Below, one piece after another: positions 1 through 9,369 of a stretch of DNA of 24,472 nt; the first letter of the stretch is position 1, and each line of letters opens with the position of its first letter. The position numbers and the translations under genes were made by a program. The stretch is from Chara braunii. Taxonomy: Eukaryota > Streptophyta > Charophyceae > Charales > Characeae. The notes beneath the pieces were generated by a model. That model was not told the DNA's origin, did no database searches, and saw only the letters and a program-made list of their open reading frames with translations. Where the stretch lies: the NCBI GenBank assembly GCA_003427395.1, contig BFEA01000347.1, forward strand, positions 1,182,202 through 1,206,673, given 5' to 3'.

Positions 1-43
1 CTCCTCGACCTGCGCCGCCGTTATCACTCTGACAAGGTGGAAA

Positions 44-72
44 GCCGCCGCCGCCACCGCCGCCGTCGCCGC
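44..72. repeat. GCC-rich trinucleotide repeat
   Basis: Imperfect GCC/GCT/ACC triplets. On the minus strand they produce an Arg/Trp-rich run in a 70-codon open frame (24-236) that I do not regard as a gene. Confidence 0.7.
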
Positions 73-240
73 TGACGTGTCACCTCCGGATTGAACTGAT
101 CGCGCTGCTGACGCGTCAGGTCCTGATTGCCCTTGGCCTGACCGATCACTGATTCCACTTCCCCCAACTCCAATCTGACGAAATATCCAGAATAGTGAAA
201 GAAGCAGAAACGAAAGACTCCAAGATAAAAAAACACTTAT

Positions 241-255
241 TGATTGATTGATTGA
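241..255. repeat. TGAT tetranucleotide repeat
   Basis: TGAT units in tandem; the reverse complement of the AATC repeats further right. Nothing gene-like is visible between this tract and 440. Confidence 0.7.
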
Positions 256-572
256 ATAGTCGATTTAATCCCTGCAGGCTTAACGGCTATCAAACCCCTC
301 CCTCCCGCTAGCTATCTCTCTACCTCTTCAATTCTACTGTTTCAGCGCTCATAGCTGCTGCTATACAACAACGCACCACCACCTATCCCCATCACCCAGC
401 GACAAGCCCTTCTATCATCATAACATCTCAACCAACTAACGAGTCGATCAATCAATCGCTATCAATCAATCTCTCAATTGGATCAATCAATCGCTATCAA
501 TCAATCTCTCAATGGGATCAATCAATCAATCAATCAATCGATCGCCGAGGAAGGAAGGAACGTCGCCGTTGA

Positions 573-580
573 TGACGTCA
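573..580. promoter_or_regulatory. TGACGTCA octamer (CRE-like bZIP site), copy 1
   Basis: Perfect palindromic octamer, the consensus bound by CREB/ATF-type bZIP factors. An identical octamer lies about 50 bp downstream. No promoter or gene start is recognisable next to it, so function is unproven. Confidence 0.35.
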
Positions 581-629
581 ACATTCAACCGTCAAACATC
601 GCTGGCATCAAATCTCGAGCTTAAGAGCG

Positions 630-637
630 TGACGTCA
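630..637. promoter_or_regulatory. TGACGTCA octamer (CRE-like bZIP site), copy 2
   Basis: Second exact TGACGTCA in the unique island between AATC repeat tracts. Two exact copies within 65 bp are unlikely by chance, but no downstream gene is visible. Confidence 0.35.
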
Positions 638-730
638 ACTAATCAACCAATTAATCACTCACTCACTCAATCAATTAATTAATCGCTGAATCAATCAATC
701 AATCAATTAATCACTGAATCAATCAATCAA

Positions 731-752
731 GAAAGAAAGAAAGAAAGAAAGA
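731..752. repeat. GAAA tetranucleotide microsatellite
   Basis: Five tandem GAAA units directly following the AATC tract. The sequence from 753 to about 900 shows no gene. Confidence 0.8.
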
Positions 753-920
753 TGACAGACAAGCATTCCCTTCCGGAACGACACTCTCTGCATATAGGCT
801 GACGACCACAAAAACTCCGCACCCCTATCTCCCCCTTCTATCGACACATCCCAATCTGACTAACAATACACTACGTCGGCGCTACGTCAATCTACCTGTC
901 CTCTGGACACGGACAGTTGC

Positions 921-940
921 GATCCCGATCCCGATCCCGA
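921..940. repeat. GATCCC hexanucleotide repeat
   Basis: Three tandem GATCCC units plus a partial one. Confidence 0.7.
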
Positions 941-1017
941 GGAACAAACTGTGCGCGTGGAGCTCCCCCCCGCGCAAATCCCTGCGCGATGACAGAGCCC
1001 GACAGCCCCACAGACCG

Positions 1018-1020
<3 letters not shown>

Positions 1021-1076
<56 letters not shown>
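1021..1076. repeat. (GA)n microsatellite
   Basis: About 27 uninterrupted GA units. Apparent Leu/Ser or Arg/Glu reading frames across it are artefacts of the dinucleotide. Confidence 0.95.
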
Positions 1077-1077
<1 letters not shown>

Positions 1078-1127
1078 CAGGCTTCCATAGATGGGAGGCA
1101 GGCAGGTGGTTGCCAGCCTCAATGGAA

Positions 1128-1175
1128 GATAGAGATAGAGAGAGAGAGAGAGAGAGAGAAAGAGAGGGGGGGGGA
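1128..1175. repeat. (GA)n microsatellite grading into a G run
   Basis: GATAGA then GA units, interrupted by AAAG, ending in a run of G around 1165-1175. Probably of common origin with the GA tract about 50 bp upstream. Confidence 0.85.
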
Positions 1176-1373
1176 GGGAGACGACCTTATGGCGCAACAC
1201 CTACCCGTCAGTTACTTGGTCGATCGATCGAGAGAAAATGTCCACCTCTCCTTTTCGACATAACCTGGTCTGAACACCACAAGCTAACGCCGCAGAGATA
1301 TCCCGCCGGATCATTCAACACCCGCCCCACCCGCCCAGCTGCGCAAAGGTAGCTAGCTCCCTGTCCCGCCGCC

Positions 1374-1620
1374 GTGATCTCCTCTCGTCTCCTCTCTCTC
1401 CCTCTCCTCTACTGTCCTCTACTCTCCACCGCTCTCCTACCCCACGTATTTTCTTCCTCCCCGCCTCTTGTCTCTTTCCTACCATCACCCCGCTCGCCCG
1501 TGATACTTACTCCGTTGCTTCCCCCATCCGTCCCAAACAATTGGTCCAGGGCCAGGGCCGGGCCCAGGTCCTGGTCCAGTCCAAGGTCCAGGTTCACGCC
1601 CAGGTCCGTCCCTAGATCCC
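1374..1620. repeat. Pyrimidine-rich tract and GGTCCAGG-type degenerate repeat
   Basis: From 1374 to about 1440 the plus strand is almost pure C/T. From about 1544 to 1616 a 6-bp periodicity of CCAGGG/CCAGGT/GGTCCA units is seen. Open frames here have the biased composition of the repeat and are not credible genes. Confidence 0.6.
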
Positions 1621-1737
1621 GATCCTTGCGCCTGCCCAAGCACCTTGAAACCCCGCCCATCGGTTTCGCTCTTTTTCGGAATTTTCTAGTCGGTTTCGTT
1701 TTTCAAGCGCCCATCGGTTGTCTCCAGGGAGTGTTTG

Positions 1738-1850
1738 CGGCCGAATCTGGACCTGATTGCGGAGAAGTACGGAAAACCGCCGATTGAAGTGCTTTTCCGC
1801 ATCTACGCGCAAAACACATCCAGATTCGGGCGCTGCATTCAATCCACTTC
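1738..1850. repeat. Imperfect inverted repeat (CGAATCTGG ... CCAGATTCG)
   Basis: CGAATCTGG near 1745 is mirrored by CCAGATTCG near 1829. Inside, a TGCGGAGAAG stretch pairs with CTTTTCCGCA. The outer flanks (GCGGC and GCGCTGC) also partly pair. It resembles a decayed foldback or MITE-like element. The same CCAGATTC word recurs in the inverted repeat at 2617-2790. Confidence 0.45.
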
Positions 1851-1889
1851 GCTGGACGGACTGCGCGCCCGGTGGGTTTCCCTTTTATT

Positions 1890-1965
1890 TTATCCTGTTT
1901 CCCTTTTTTTTTGTTTCTTTGAAGGCCTCTTTCTTTTTGTTTTTCTTTTGTTTTTTTTCTTCGCC
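1890..1965. repeat. T-rich low-complexity tract
   Basis: Runs of T interrupted by C and G. Phe/Leu-rich open frames across it are compositional. The next 650 bp (1966-2616) holds no recognisable gene. Confidence 0.6.
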
Positions 1966-2144
1966 CGTGTTCCGTGTTTCGTGTCCCATTCGGTGTCGCG
2001 CCACTACTCACCAAATGTGCAGAACGAGAATGAATCATCCGCTAAGACATGGCCAGATTCGTCGGCATACTTTTTGTCTTTTTGCCTGTGGGGTGATCGG
2101 CGCTGTAGCGGAGGACATTGGCAACCCAAAAAATACAATACAAA

Positions 2145-2158
2145 GCGCGCGCGCGCGC
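2145..2158. repeat. (GC)n alternating purine-pyrimidine tract
   Basis: Seven GC dinucleotides in a row, a tract type able to adopt Z-DNA. No associated gene. Confidence 0.7.
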
Positions 2159-2616
2159 CGTGCGACGGCGATGCGGCGCTGACTCCGCCGTGTGGCGCCT
2201 TGGGCGACAGCGGTGCGGCGCCCCGCTGGACGCTGGACGCTCTCCGTTGCGCCCTCGGTTATGCCGACGGCTCACCACCCCGCGCCTCCTTCTGACTAAA
2301 CTTTCCGCATGTATCTTGACTGAGAGTGGACCAGATTCATTCCCACTGACCCAACAGTTCGAATGTATTGAGACAAATTAATGGCCAAGTACATGTAATA
2401 TTCTGGCTGCTACGGGGTTCCCCATATGCCTACAATTAGGAGTAGTGGTAGGTAGGTAGTGTGAGGTGAAATTGAGAGAAGAACATAGAATTTCAACAAC
2501 GTTCAGTAGCGCGGAGTGAAGCTCTGAGGACGGTTCCGAAGTTCCACGTTTTCTTCCGTTCCTTTTCTTTTCTTTTTTGTTGACGAACTTGAAGATGGAG
2601 CTTCCGGTTTATGTGA

Positions 2617-2790
2617 AGGGAACCAGGAGCATGGTCCCACTAGCAACGGGGGTTGGATTAAGATCCTGAATCTGGGCCTGTTTTAAAGGAGTTCAATCTC
2701 GATTTTCTGCACTTGTCCACAAACCCAGCCAGATTCAGGCGTTCAATCCAATCCTCCTTGCTAGTGGGACCTGGCCCCAGTTGGTCCCCA
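2617..2790. repeat. Imperfect inverted repeat with a perfect 14-bp core
   Basis: GGTCCCACTAGCAA at 2633-2646 is exactly complementary to TTGCTAGTGGGACC at 2758-2771. Pairing extends inward (TTGGATT ... AATCCAA; CTGAATCTGG ... CCAGATTCAG) and outward (GGGAACCAG against the stretch after 2771), giving arms of roughly 65 bp around a loop near 2680-2722. No coding capacity. Structure suggests a MITE-like or foldback element; I did not identify a target duplication. Confidence 0.6.
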
Positions 2791-2907
2791 GAATCTCTTA
2801 ATCACCGTGCAAGTGGGACCGGTCTGGTTAGGTGGCTATGTAGAGAGGGCTGGAAATTTTCCAGAGGTAGTTCTCTGCCCCGTTTTTGGTTTGCGTGGTT
2901 CCTTTTC

Positions 2908-3008
2908 TTGCCCAGGCCCGATCCAGATAAAATAAGAATTGTACAGACCATGGACGAAGCCAGATCACTCAAAAGAGAGTCATAGAGTTGGGCCGCAGGC
3001 CCACACAC
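2908..3008 (+). repeat. Palindrome unit A, copy 1 (outer left)
   Basis: About 100-bp unit beginning TTGCCCAGGCCCGATCC and ending GGGCCGCAGGCCCACACACC. It is repeated directly at 3538-3638 and inverted at 4692-4792 and 5313-5414. The end includes a small GGGCCGCAGGCCC dyad. Confidence 0.85.
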
Positions 3009-3636
3009 CGCGGGAATATCGAGGGTGGGTGGGGCCGCTTCGCCAGAATAGGCGATGTAACTGTCCTCCGAATGTCTGGCTGACTTGACTTGTCGTGACG
3101 TCCAGGTTTACATACGCAATGGGTGCAGCGGTTGGCGGAAGAAATCCGGAAGGCAGCCAGCGCGAATTGACTCCGCCTGCTGCGACCGGTCCTTCTCCAG
3201 TTACATATACTCTCGCGGCAACTGGAGGCAGCGGAGGACGGGCCTCCGAGGGACTCCTTCCTGCCGGGTAAGTCCCACTGGTCCCTCCTGTAGACAACGC
3301 AGATTCTCGGCACGGAAAGATCTCACCATAGATTCTGGAACTGAAGAGAAAAAAGTAGGATCCGAAATAGCCTGGCCGTAGATAACGACGATCAACTGTA
3401 ACAAAAATGGATAGATAAAGTAAAGGAAAAAACCGCCTCTGAGTTATTGAGGGTCTTGCAACTGCAAAGACGAGGCCTCGAGCCGAAGAACCGAAGAAGT
3501 TGGGGCTAACCGCAGAACTCCCTCTATGTGGGTTGCTGCCCAGGCCCGATCCAGATAAAATAAGAATTGTACAGACCATGGATGAAGCCAGATCGCTCAA
3601 AAGAGAGTCATAGAGTTGGGCCGCAGGCCCACACAC
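2980..3636 (-). CDS. Unrecognised 218-codon open frame in the left palindrome arm
   Basis: An uninterrupted minus-strand frame runs across A-B-A of the left arm and shows no domain I recognise. Its C-terminal half is rich in Pro, Ala, Gly and Val, and its first third is hydrophobic and serine-rich. The mirror copy in the right arm (plus strand from about 4693) is split by frameshifts, with pieces at 4693-4929, 4733-5014, 5032-5310 and 5165-5353. Because it starts and ends inside the repeated A unit it could be fortuitous. In favour of coding is its length in a region otherwise full of stops. It could be a decayed gene of the element that formed the palindrome. Confidence 0.2.
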   Translation of the reverse strand: MCGPAAQLYDSLLSDLASSMVCTILILSGSGLGSNPHRGSSAVSPNFFGSSARGLVFAVARPSITQRRFFPLLYLSIFVTVDRRYLRPGYFGSYFFLFSSRIYGEIFPCRESALSTGGTSGTYPAGRSPSEARPPLPPVAARVYVTGEGPVAAGGVNSRWLPSGFLPPTAAPIAYVNLDVTTSQVSQTFGGQLHRLFWRSGPTHPRYSRGVWACGPTL

Positions 3637-3638
3637 CT
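3538..3638 (+). repeat. Palindrome unit A, copy 2 (inner left)
   Basis: Direct repeat of the outer left unit, differing at a few positions (for example GATCG against GATCA). It marks the left edge of the inner A-C-spacer-C'-A' segment (3538-4792). Confidence 0.85.
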
Positions 3639-3711
3639 CCTAGACCATCCCAAATCCCTCCATCATCCCACAAGTGACTTGTCATCTTGCAGGGAGTGGT
3701 GGAACGAGCGG

Positions 3712-4323
3712 ATGAGTGATGGAAGCTGGCGTCAGAAGCGAGCGACGCCGGAGATAGCTGGAAATTATCGGTCCAGTTTGGAATGGAGCAGCCGATTGAT
3801 TGAAGAGTTTGGTCCTGGGAAGCGATGGCGGAATGGAATGCGGAAGCTTCTTCTTGGGTTGAATGAGTGGCTTGAGAGAAATGAAGTTGGTAGAAGTTTT
3901 ATGACTTGCAATGACTTGGATGTTTTGTCGTTTCTCAGTAGTCAATGGTTGGTGGAGATAGAAAACAGATGCACGACGACGGATAACGAGGGAGAGCCGA
4001 TGGTATCGTCGTCCACAATTGATGCCGTGATAAATTGCTTAAGTGGGAGTTTTCGTCTAATGGGACGGGAAGAAGGTGATGATCCCTGTCAGAGTAGTTG
4101 CGTGAAGATTTTCAAGAAGTCATATCGAGAATATGCATTGAGTCGAGGGGTGGTTGAAGAATCATCACGACCTTTGGAGTGGAAAAAATTGGTAAATGTC
4201 ATCAAGTACATCCGAAATAAGATAAAGATTTTGAAGAAGGTGCGGGAGGCAGAGGCCTACCTACATGCGGCGATGTTCTTGTATTTATGGGAGAGTTGGC
4301 AGCGATGTGGTGAGGGTTTGCGT
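3712..4323 (+). pseudogene. Truncated tyrosine-recombinase-like protein
   Basis: The frame is open from 3616 to 4395. The first ATG is at 3712, and codons after about 4323 are written by the mirrored arm, so the genuine gene is cut there. Early residues (YRSSLEWSSRLIEEF, then a GLNEWLERNEVGRS segment) and a later SSSTIDAVINCLSGSFRLMG helix look like the SAM-like core-binding domain of tyrosine recombinases. The end, AAMFLYLWESWQRCGEG (Arg codon 4303-4305), resembles the first catalytic-Arg motif of that family (compare LLLxTGLRxGEL). The HxxR and Tyr motifs are missing because the frame ends at the palindrome hinge. The N-terminal half is also encoded on the minus strand of the right arm. The family call is from pattern recognition only. 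A TTGCAG at 3686-3691 could be a splice acceptor. Confidence 0.45.
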
Positions 4324-4324
4324 T

Positions 4325-4691
4325 TACCATCGGCTCTCCCTCGTTATCCGTCGTCCTGCATCTGCTTTCTATCTCCACCAACCATTGACTACTGAGAAAC
4401 GACAAAACATCCAAGTCATTGCAAGTCATAAAACTTCTACCAACTTCGTTTCTCTCAAGCCACTCATTCAACCCAAGAAAAGTTTCCGCATTCCATTCCG
4501 CCATCGCTTCCCAGGACCAAACTCTTCAATCAATCGGTTGCTCCATTCCAAACCGGACCGGTAATTTCTAGCTATCTCCGACGTCGCTCGCTTCTGACGC
4601 CAGCTTCCATCACTCATCCGCTCGTTCCACCACTCCCTGCAAGATGACAAGTCACTTGTGGGATGATGGAGGGATTTGGGATGGTCTAGGA
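4325..4691 (-). pseudogene. Mirror copy of the recombinase N-terminus
   Basis: The right inner arm (C') encodes on the minus strand almost the same residues as 3639-4005, for example GLNEWLERNEVGRSFMTCND and DNEGEPMV. It is broken by a frameshift near 4470-4500, and there are a few substitutions (ENRCTT to ESRCRT). It ends at the hinge without the recombinase C-terminal part, so only one copy of the spacer-encoded segment exists. Confidence 0.6.
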
Positions 4692-4792
4692 GGTGTGTGG
4701 GCCTGCGGCCCAACTCTATGACTCTCTTCTGAGTGATCTGGCTTCATCCATGGTCTGTACAATTCTTATTTTATCTGGATCGGGCCTGGGCA
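4692..4792 (-). repeat. Palindrome unit A, copy 3 (inner right, inverted)
   Basis: Reverse complement of 3538-3638. Confidence 0.85.
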
Positions 4793-5312
4793 GCAACCCA
4801 CATAGAGGGAGTTCTGCGGTTGGCCCAAACTTCTTCGGCTCGAGGCCTCATCTTTGCAGTTGCAAGACCCTCAACAACTCAGAGACGGTTTTTTCCTTTA
4901 TTTTATTTATCCATTTTTATTACAGTTGATCGTCGTCATCTACGGCCAGGCTATTTCGGATTCTACTGTTTTCTCTTCAGTTCCAGAATCTACGTTGAGA
5001 TCTTTCCGCGCTGAGAATCTGTGTTGCCTACATGAGGGACCAGTGGGACTTACCCAGCAAGAAGGAGTCCCTCGGCGGCCCGTCCTCCGCTGCCTCCAGT
5101 CGCCACGAGAGTATATGTAACTGGAGAAGGACCGGTCGCAGCGGGCGGAGTCAATTCGCGCTGGTTGCCTTCCGGATTTCTTCCGCCAACCGCTGCACCC
5201 ATTGCGTATGTAAACCTGGACGTCACGACAAGTCAAGTCAGCCAGACATTCGGAGGACAGGTCGTTTACATCGCTTATTCTGGCGAAGCGGCCTCACCCA
5301 CCCTCGATAGGA

Positions 5313-5414
5313 GGTGTGTGGGCCTGCGGCCCAACTCTATGACTCTCTTCTGAGTGATCTGGCTTCATCCATGGTCTGTAAAATTCTTATTCTATCTGGA
5401 TCGGGCCTGGGCAA
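5313..5414 (-). repeat. Palindrome unit A, copy 4 (outer right, inverted)
   Basis: Reverse complement of 2908-3008. Similarity ends at GGCCTGGGCAA (5404-5414), after which the sequence is unique. Confidence 0.85.
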
Positions 5415-8127
5415 TATACATAAAGATCAGAGTACAAACACATACTGCATCCCAGACCTCTTCTCCAACACGGGGGCAGCAGAAAACAGTAAAGGGCTAG
5501 GGTGGTCCCCAGGCTGCCTGACCAGTTGTGCCACCCAGTTAGTTGTCCACTGGGCGATCCCAACGCATCACATGTGGGGGGGATTTTTGGGCTTTTTTCG
5601 AAGCTGTGGGCCTTTTCGCCCCCCCGGGACTTTACAAGGTAAAAAACCCTCGAAACCGGGTCCAATAAGCCCGCCCTAAACGATTCAAAAATGCAACCGA
5701 TATGGACCGCCGATCTCGAGATATCGGCGGCCCAGATTCGTCGTCCTTTTGAACCGTTTAAGGTGGGAACTACCGGACCCGCCGTCGAGCGTATTGGTCC
5801 CGCAATGGAACCCTCCCGACCGCGTCATGCAGGATTTGGCAGGACTTGTCGCGTAAAGTTTTTTGCCGCTTTGACCGAGTGCGTCAACCGTACCTCTCAC
5901 GAACCCCTACGACAGGATAGGGTCACGCGAGGCACTGCTTACCTCCGCCCGCAGGAGTTGTCACCATCGCTTGGGTGGACGTATCCCCGTTGAGCTACTT
6001 GACCACATGCGAAGGTTTTTCGTATGCAATCGCAGAGGAGCTTCAGCCGAGGGCGTTTCTCATTCACTGTAGCGTAGGGGGTACGCACTGTTAATGTTGG
6101 AATCGGACCCGCGCGCGAATCGTCGCTCGAGGCGTTGATCTCTCGATAACAACCCTACGTCGATCGACTAGGATGACCATTTTAACCACGCGATACACTT
6201 TCCAACGAAAAACTTCTTCTTACTTGCAATATCGCACCTAGACTTTTTTTCTACTTGACCCGTGGATTTTTTTGGATCAGAACGCACGGGCCTCAGACGC
6301 AAGACTTCGCATAAATAGAACGTTTTTTCACAAGCCTCTATCATAATGACTACCTATGCATAAATACATGAGTAGTCGCAATGAGGGAGTACTATGTGAT
6401 GCCCATAAAGGCAAGGTCTCATCTGAGTCATGAGATCGTTTTCGGTGTTCAGGCGTTGACTGATGCACACTCTAAAGGGGCCAATCCCTTAGCGAACACA
6501 AAAGCGGACTGAACACCTAACCATTTTTTGCACCTTGCGGTGCCCCAAATTATGTAGGATAGGATAGTATCAAGGGGCAGAAGGGAATTTGGAGTAGTGG
6601 TGAGTTGTTTGGCGCACCACTAGCAACACGCTAACCCTTCCGCTTAGAACCTTATTGTTCCAAAAAAATAATTGTAAGGAAGGAAGTGATCAGGTCAACG
6701 TCGTTTTTTTCGCGAGCGTTTGTTCTATAACTTATTCCGTATGAAACTACAGGTGTAATCCGCAATCGGAAATGTTTAAGAGGGACGCTCGCGTAAGGGA
6801 AAGCATAATATTCAGTTATACGGACGCTCGCGATTAACTGTCATGACGACGCTTCACGCATTACACACTCCACGGGACTCAGTGTTGCGTATGACACTCA
6901 TGTGTCAAAGATGAGGTATCGTGAAGGGATATTGAACGGCTAAAGGTTGAGTCGTTCAATCCTTGCGGCACTCCTGGCCTTTAGGCAAAGTATCACGAGG
7001 GGCAGCACGTAAACTTGAAAGCTCAGCGCATAGGGAAAACTTTTTTGTGTTGATCTAAAACCTAGGATGTCATGGATAAGGACCTCGAATTCCAGATAGA
7101 AGACCAACGCCCGACCAACTAATTCAAATAGCAAGGATGCATGTGCACATTATCGCGGTTGTTCTTGAAGTTTATGTGCATGTACTCTCATTAAATCATC
7201 ATGACTAAAAACAAACGTAGTTTAATCAGTCAAACAAAAATGTTGTATGGTATCGACGATTACTCTCACAACAATAATGTGACTTGTTCATTCACATTCA
7301 TGCAATATACAGATAATCACTCAGGCTCAATCCATGATATTTCATGCATACCTACGATCACACACAGTTTAAACAACGACATCTCGCACACTAAGGGAGT
7401 CAATTTTACCATTTGTCTGCGACTCATACCCTGCCTTATGCACATAAACCCCAACCATTCTTCCACTATCCCACAAACAAAGGTATGGAGTCTTAAAGAA
7501 TGACCATTGGGAAAGAAGTCTGGGTGGAAATCCCGAGAAAACTTAAGACCCACAAGGGCTAAGGTCTTAGGTTGAGATGCAGAAGTAAATAAATTGTGTC
7601 GTATATCGACCTGTTATCAACGCATCACAGAAAAGTGATTGTTTGTAGGATTAGGCCGAACGAATCAAGCCTTCTATCGAATACATAGATGTGCATCACC
7701 GTACAGGTCAAAAATGACCGAATACTATTTAAGATAGATGAAGGGCAAATCTCATCTCATTGCCTAACTTCTTTTATAACCTTCACCTTACCTCCCTCTA
7801 AAGTTACCAAAAACTTTGCCAGTATCTTGTCAAGTTTCTCCTAACATAAAATAATATAACTCTCTAAATTTCATAAAATTTTGGCAGCGCTTCCTGTAGT
7901 GAAAATGTCATTTTCATGGTTTTAACGAACAAAAAAAATGAGTAATTATTTTCAAGTTTGAAATAATTTCAGCATCGCTTCTCGTAGGAAAAGGAGGCTG
8001 TCTAGATTTATATGAAGTAGAAAATGCAAAAAAACAAAATACAACTATACTTGGAACTAACTTCTGACACTCACTTGACAGTTATCGGATTCCTTCTGAG
8101 CGTCCGCTTACACTGAGTTCTCCTCTT
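5415..8127. other. No recognisable gene
   Basis: Short open frames (e.g. 5691-5993 plus, 7201-7503 plus) have no recognisable motif. Small structures seen: a hairpin at 5707-5730 (CCGCCGAT ... ATCGGCGG), and the decamer GACGCTCGCG near 6784 and 6822 with a TCGCGAGCGT relative near 6711. The segment after about 6100 is AT-richer than the flanks. Probably intergenic or very old repeat DNA. Confidence 0.5.
5707..5730. repeat. Short hairpin
   Basis: CCGCCGAT and ATCGGCGG form a perfect 8-bp stem around an 8-nt CTCGAGAT loop. A CCAGATTC word follows immediately. Confidence 0.55.
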
Positions 8128-9369
8128 TTGGGCGTTCAACGAGCATGCTCCCCGCTCACCCCTCTCATAGTGAATCGGGAAATAAAAAACGAGGCCCGGT
8201 CGCGATTATCGCACGAGCCCTTGGTAGATCGACCCCCCTCCACCTTATTTTTTCAAGGTCCCTTGGGCACGCTCCGCTCATGCATGGTCCCTGGCCTTCC
8301 AGCCTCATCGGGCACGCCTACACAGATGACAGGCCGCGGATTCAAAGGCGCAGGTATCGGTGGTCCCAAGGTGGATCTTGGCAGCAACAACCCCAAGTTG
8401 CTTTACCCCTTCGCGCCCCGGCATAGTCCAATGCTTTAACGGGCGGACTCACCTCCAATCCTCTCATAGTAGGTCGTGACCTTTTGGCACAAGTCACAGG
8501 CAAGCGCACCAATCATTAGACAATATCTTTTTAATCCGAGCTTAATCAGAGAAATAAAAAATATGGCCAGCAACCAACGTCGGTTTTCACAATCATCAAA
8601 AAATCAAAGAGATCACGCGCGCCTTAAACCTGCGCGCCCACACATTCTCTACTCTAGTCAGCCACTTAGTCAACGTAAACCACAAATATAGTTGCACCTC
8701 GGGCAGTATACTTAGACTTTAATCCAAACTTATTTTGTGTCACCTGCAAAAACCGGGGCGGATACCCTTCTAAGGGTATTCGTACCGACAACGCTCTCTG
8801 AAATGAGGAGAGATCAGGTGCCCTTGGTTGACATCGGCATAGTGAGAACAATAGTTGGCCTCATGGTGACTTTAACAACCTCCATTCATAGAAAAGCACA
8901 GATTAGGCTTAAAAAGGCTGATGCAGAATGTAGACCCAGCTGACAAATGTATAGATGGTGGTAGTCCACACTAGGATATAGAATTGTCTGGCAAGTTGAG
9001 GGTCCGTTGGCCCCCACAAAATAGGGGGCGATAGAGGGAGAGTAGAAAAAAAAACTTGCCATAGTCCCTAAGTTTAGGAGTGCAATACCATGATGCTCGT
9101 AGCTGGGGGGATGAGTGTCAACCTTGCAAGAAATATGAGTCTGTGTGTGCGTAAAAATAGGGGCTCTGGCTTGGAGAGTGTAATACCCTCACATAGGGGG
9201 TGTAGGGAAGGGATGGGGCATACACAACCATTGGGAGTAGGACTGTCGACGATGGGTCTCGCTTGGCGAGTGTAATACCCACTCCCTTTATGAGGGAAGG
9301 ATCGGTGCTCCAGCCCTTTTGGCGAGGATGCTCTCGATGATCGCCCTCCCCCGAACCGTCTCTGCACAT
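8128..9369. other. No recognisable gene; loose GAGTGTAATACC repeats near the end
   Basis: Open frames of 60-100 codons carry no motif I recognise. A GAGTGTAATACC or GAGTGCAATACC word occurs near 9077, 9176 and 9269. The last two sit in longer similar contexts (CTTGGAGAGTGTAATACC and CTTGGCGAGTGTAATACC). A short hairpin lies at 8762-8779 (ATACCCTT, CT, AAGGGTAT). This could be the decayed upstream part of the LINE whose RT fragment follows, but no endonuclease motif is visible. Confidence 0.4.

Larger units (their letters stand above)
446..730. repeat. AATC-type tetranucleotide repeat block with a 35-bp tandem duplication
   Basis: Tracts of ATCA/AATC units lie at about 446-541 and 643-730. 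The stretch starting at 446 is repeated with few changes from 481 (period 35 bp), and a third copy begins at 516 before dissolving into pure AATC units. Between the two tracts, at 542-642, lies a short unique island holding two TGACGTCA octamers. Confidence 0.8.
2908..5414. repeat. Large palindrome (inverted repeat with about 1.1-kb arms)
   Basis: The plus strand from 2908 to about 4005 reappears as reverse complement from about 4325 to 5414. Scattered substitutions and small indels separate the arms, and the central spacer is about 320 bp. Order of blocks: A (2908-3008), B (3009-3537), A (3538-3638), C (3639-4005), spacer, C', A', B', A'. Arms agree over nearly all positions compared, for example TTGCCCAGGCCCGATCC at the left edge and its complement at the right edge. 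The sequence shows a head-to-head duplication. Whether it arose as a mobile element with long inverted ends or by local inverted duplication is not decided by what I can see. Confidence 0.9.

Noticed and set aside
892-1200. Minus-strand 102-codon frame rich in Ser/Leu
   Set aside because: Made by the GA/TC microsatellites; no protein-like composition outside the repeat.
1735-2295. Plus-strand 186-codon frame
   Set aside because: Crosses a T-rich tract and an inverted repeat; Phe/Leu and Arg/Ala biases follow base composition, and no motif is seen.
5691-5993. Plus-strand 100-codon frame beginning MQPIWTADLE
   Set aside because: Short, no recognisable motif, isolated in non-coding DNA; could be a relic but unsupported.
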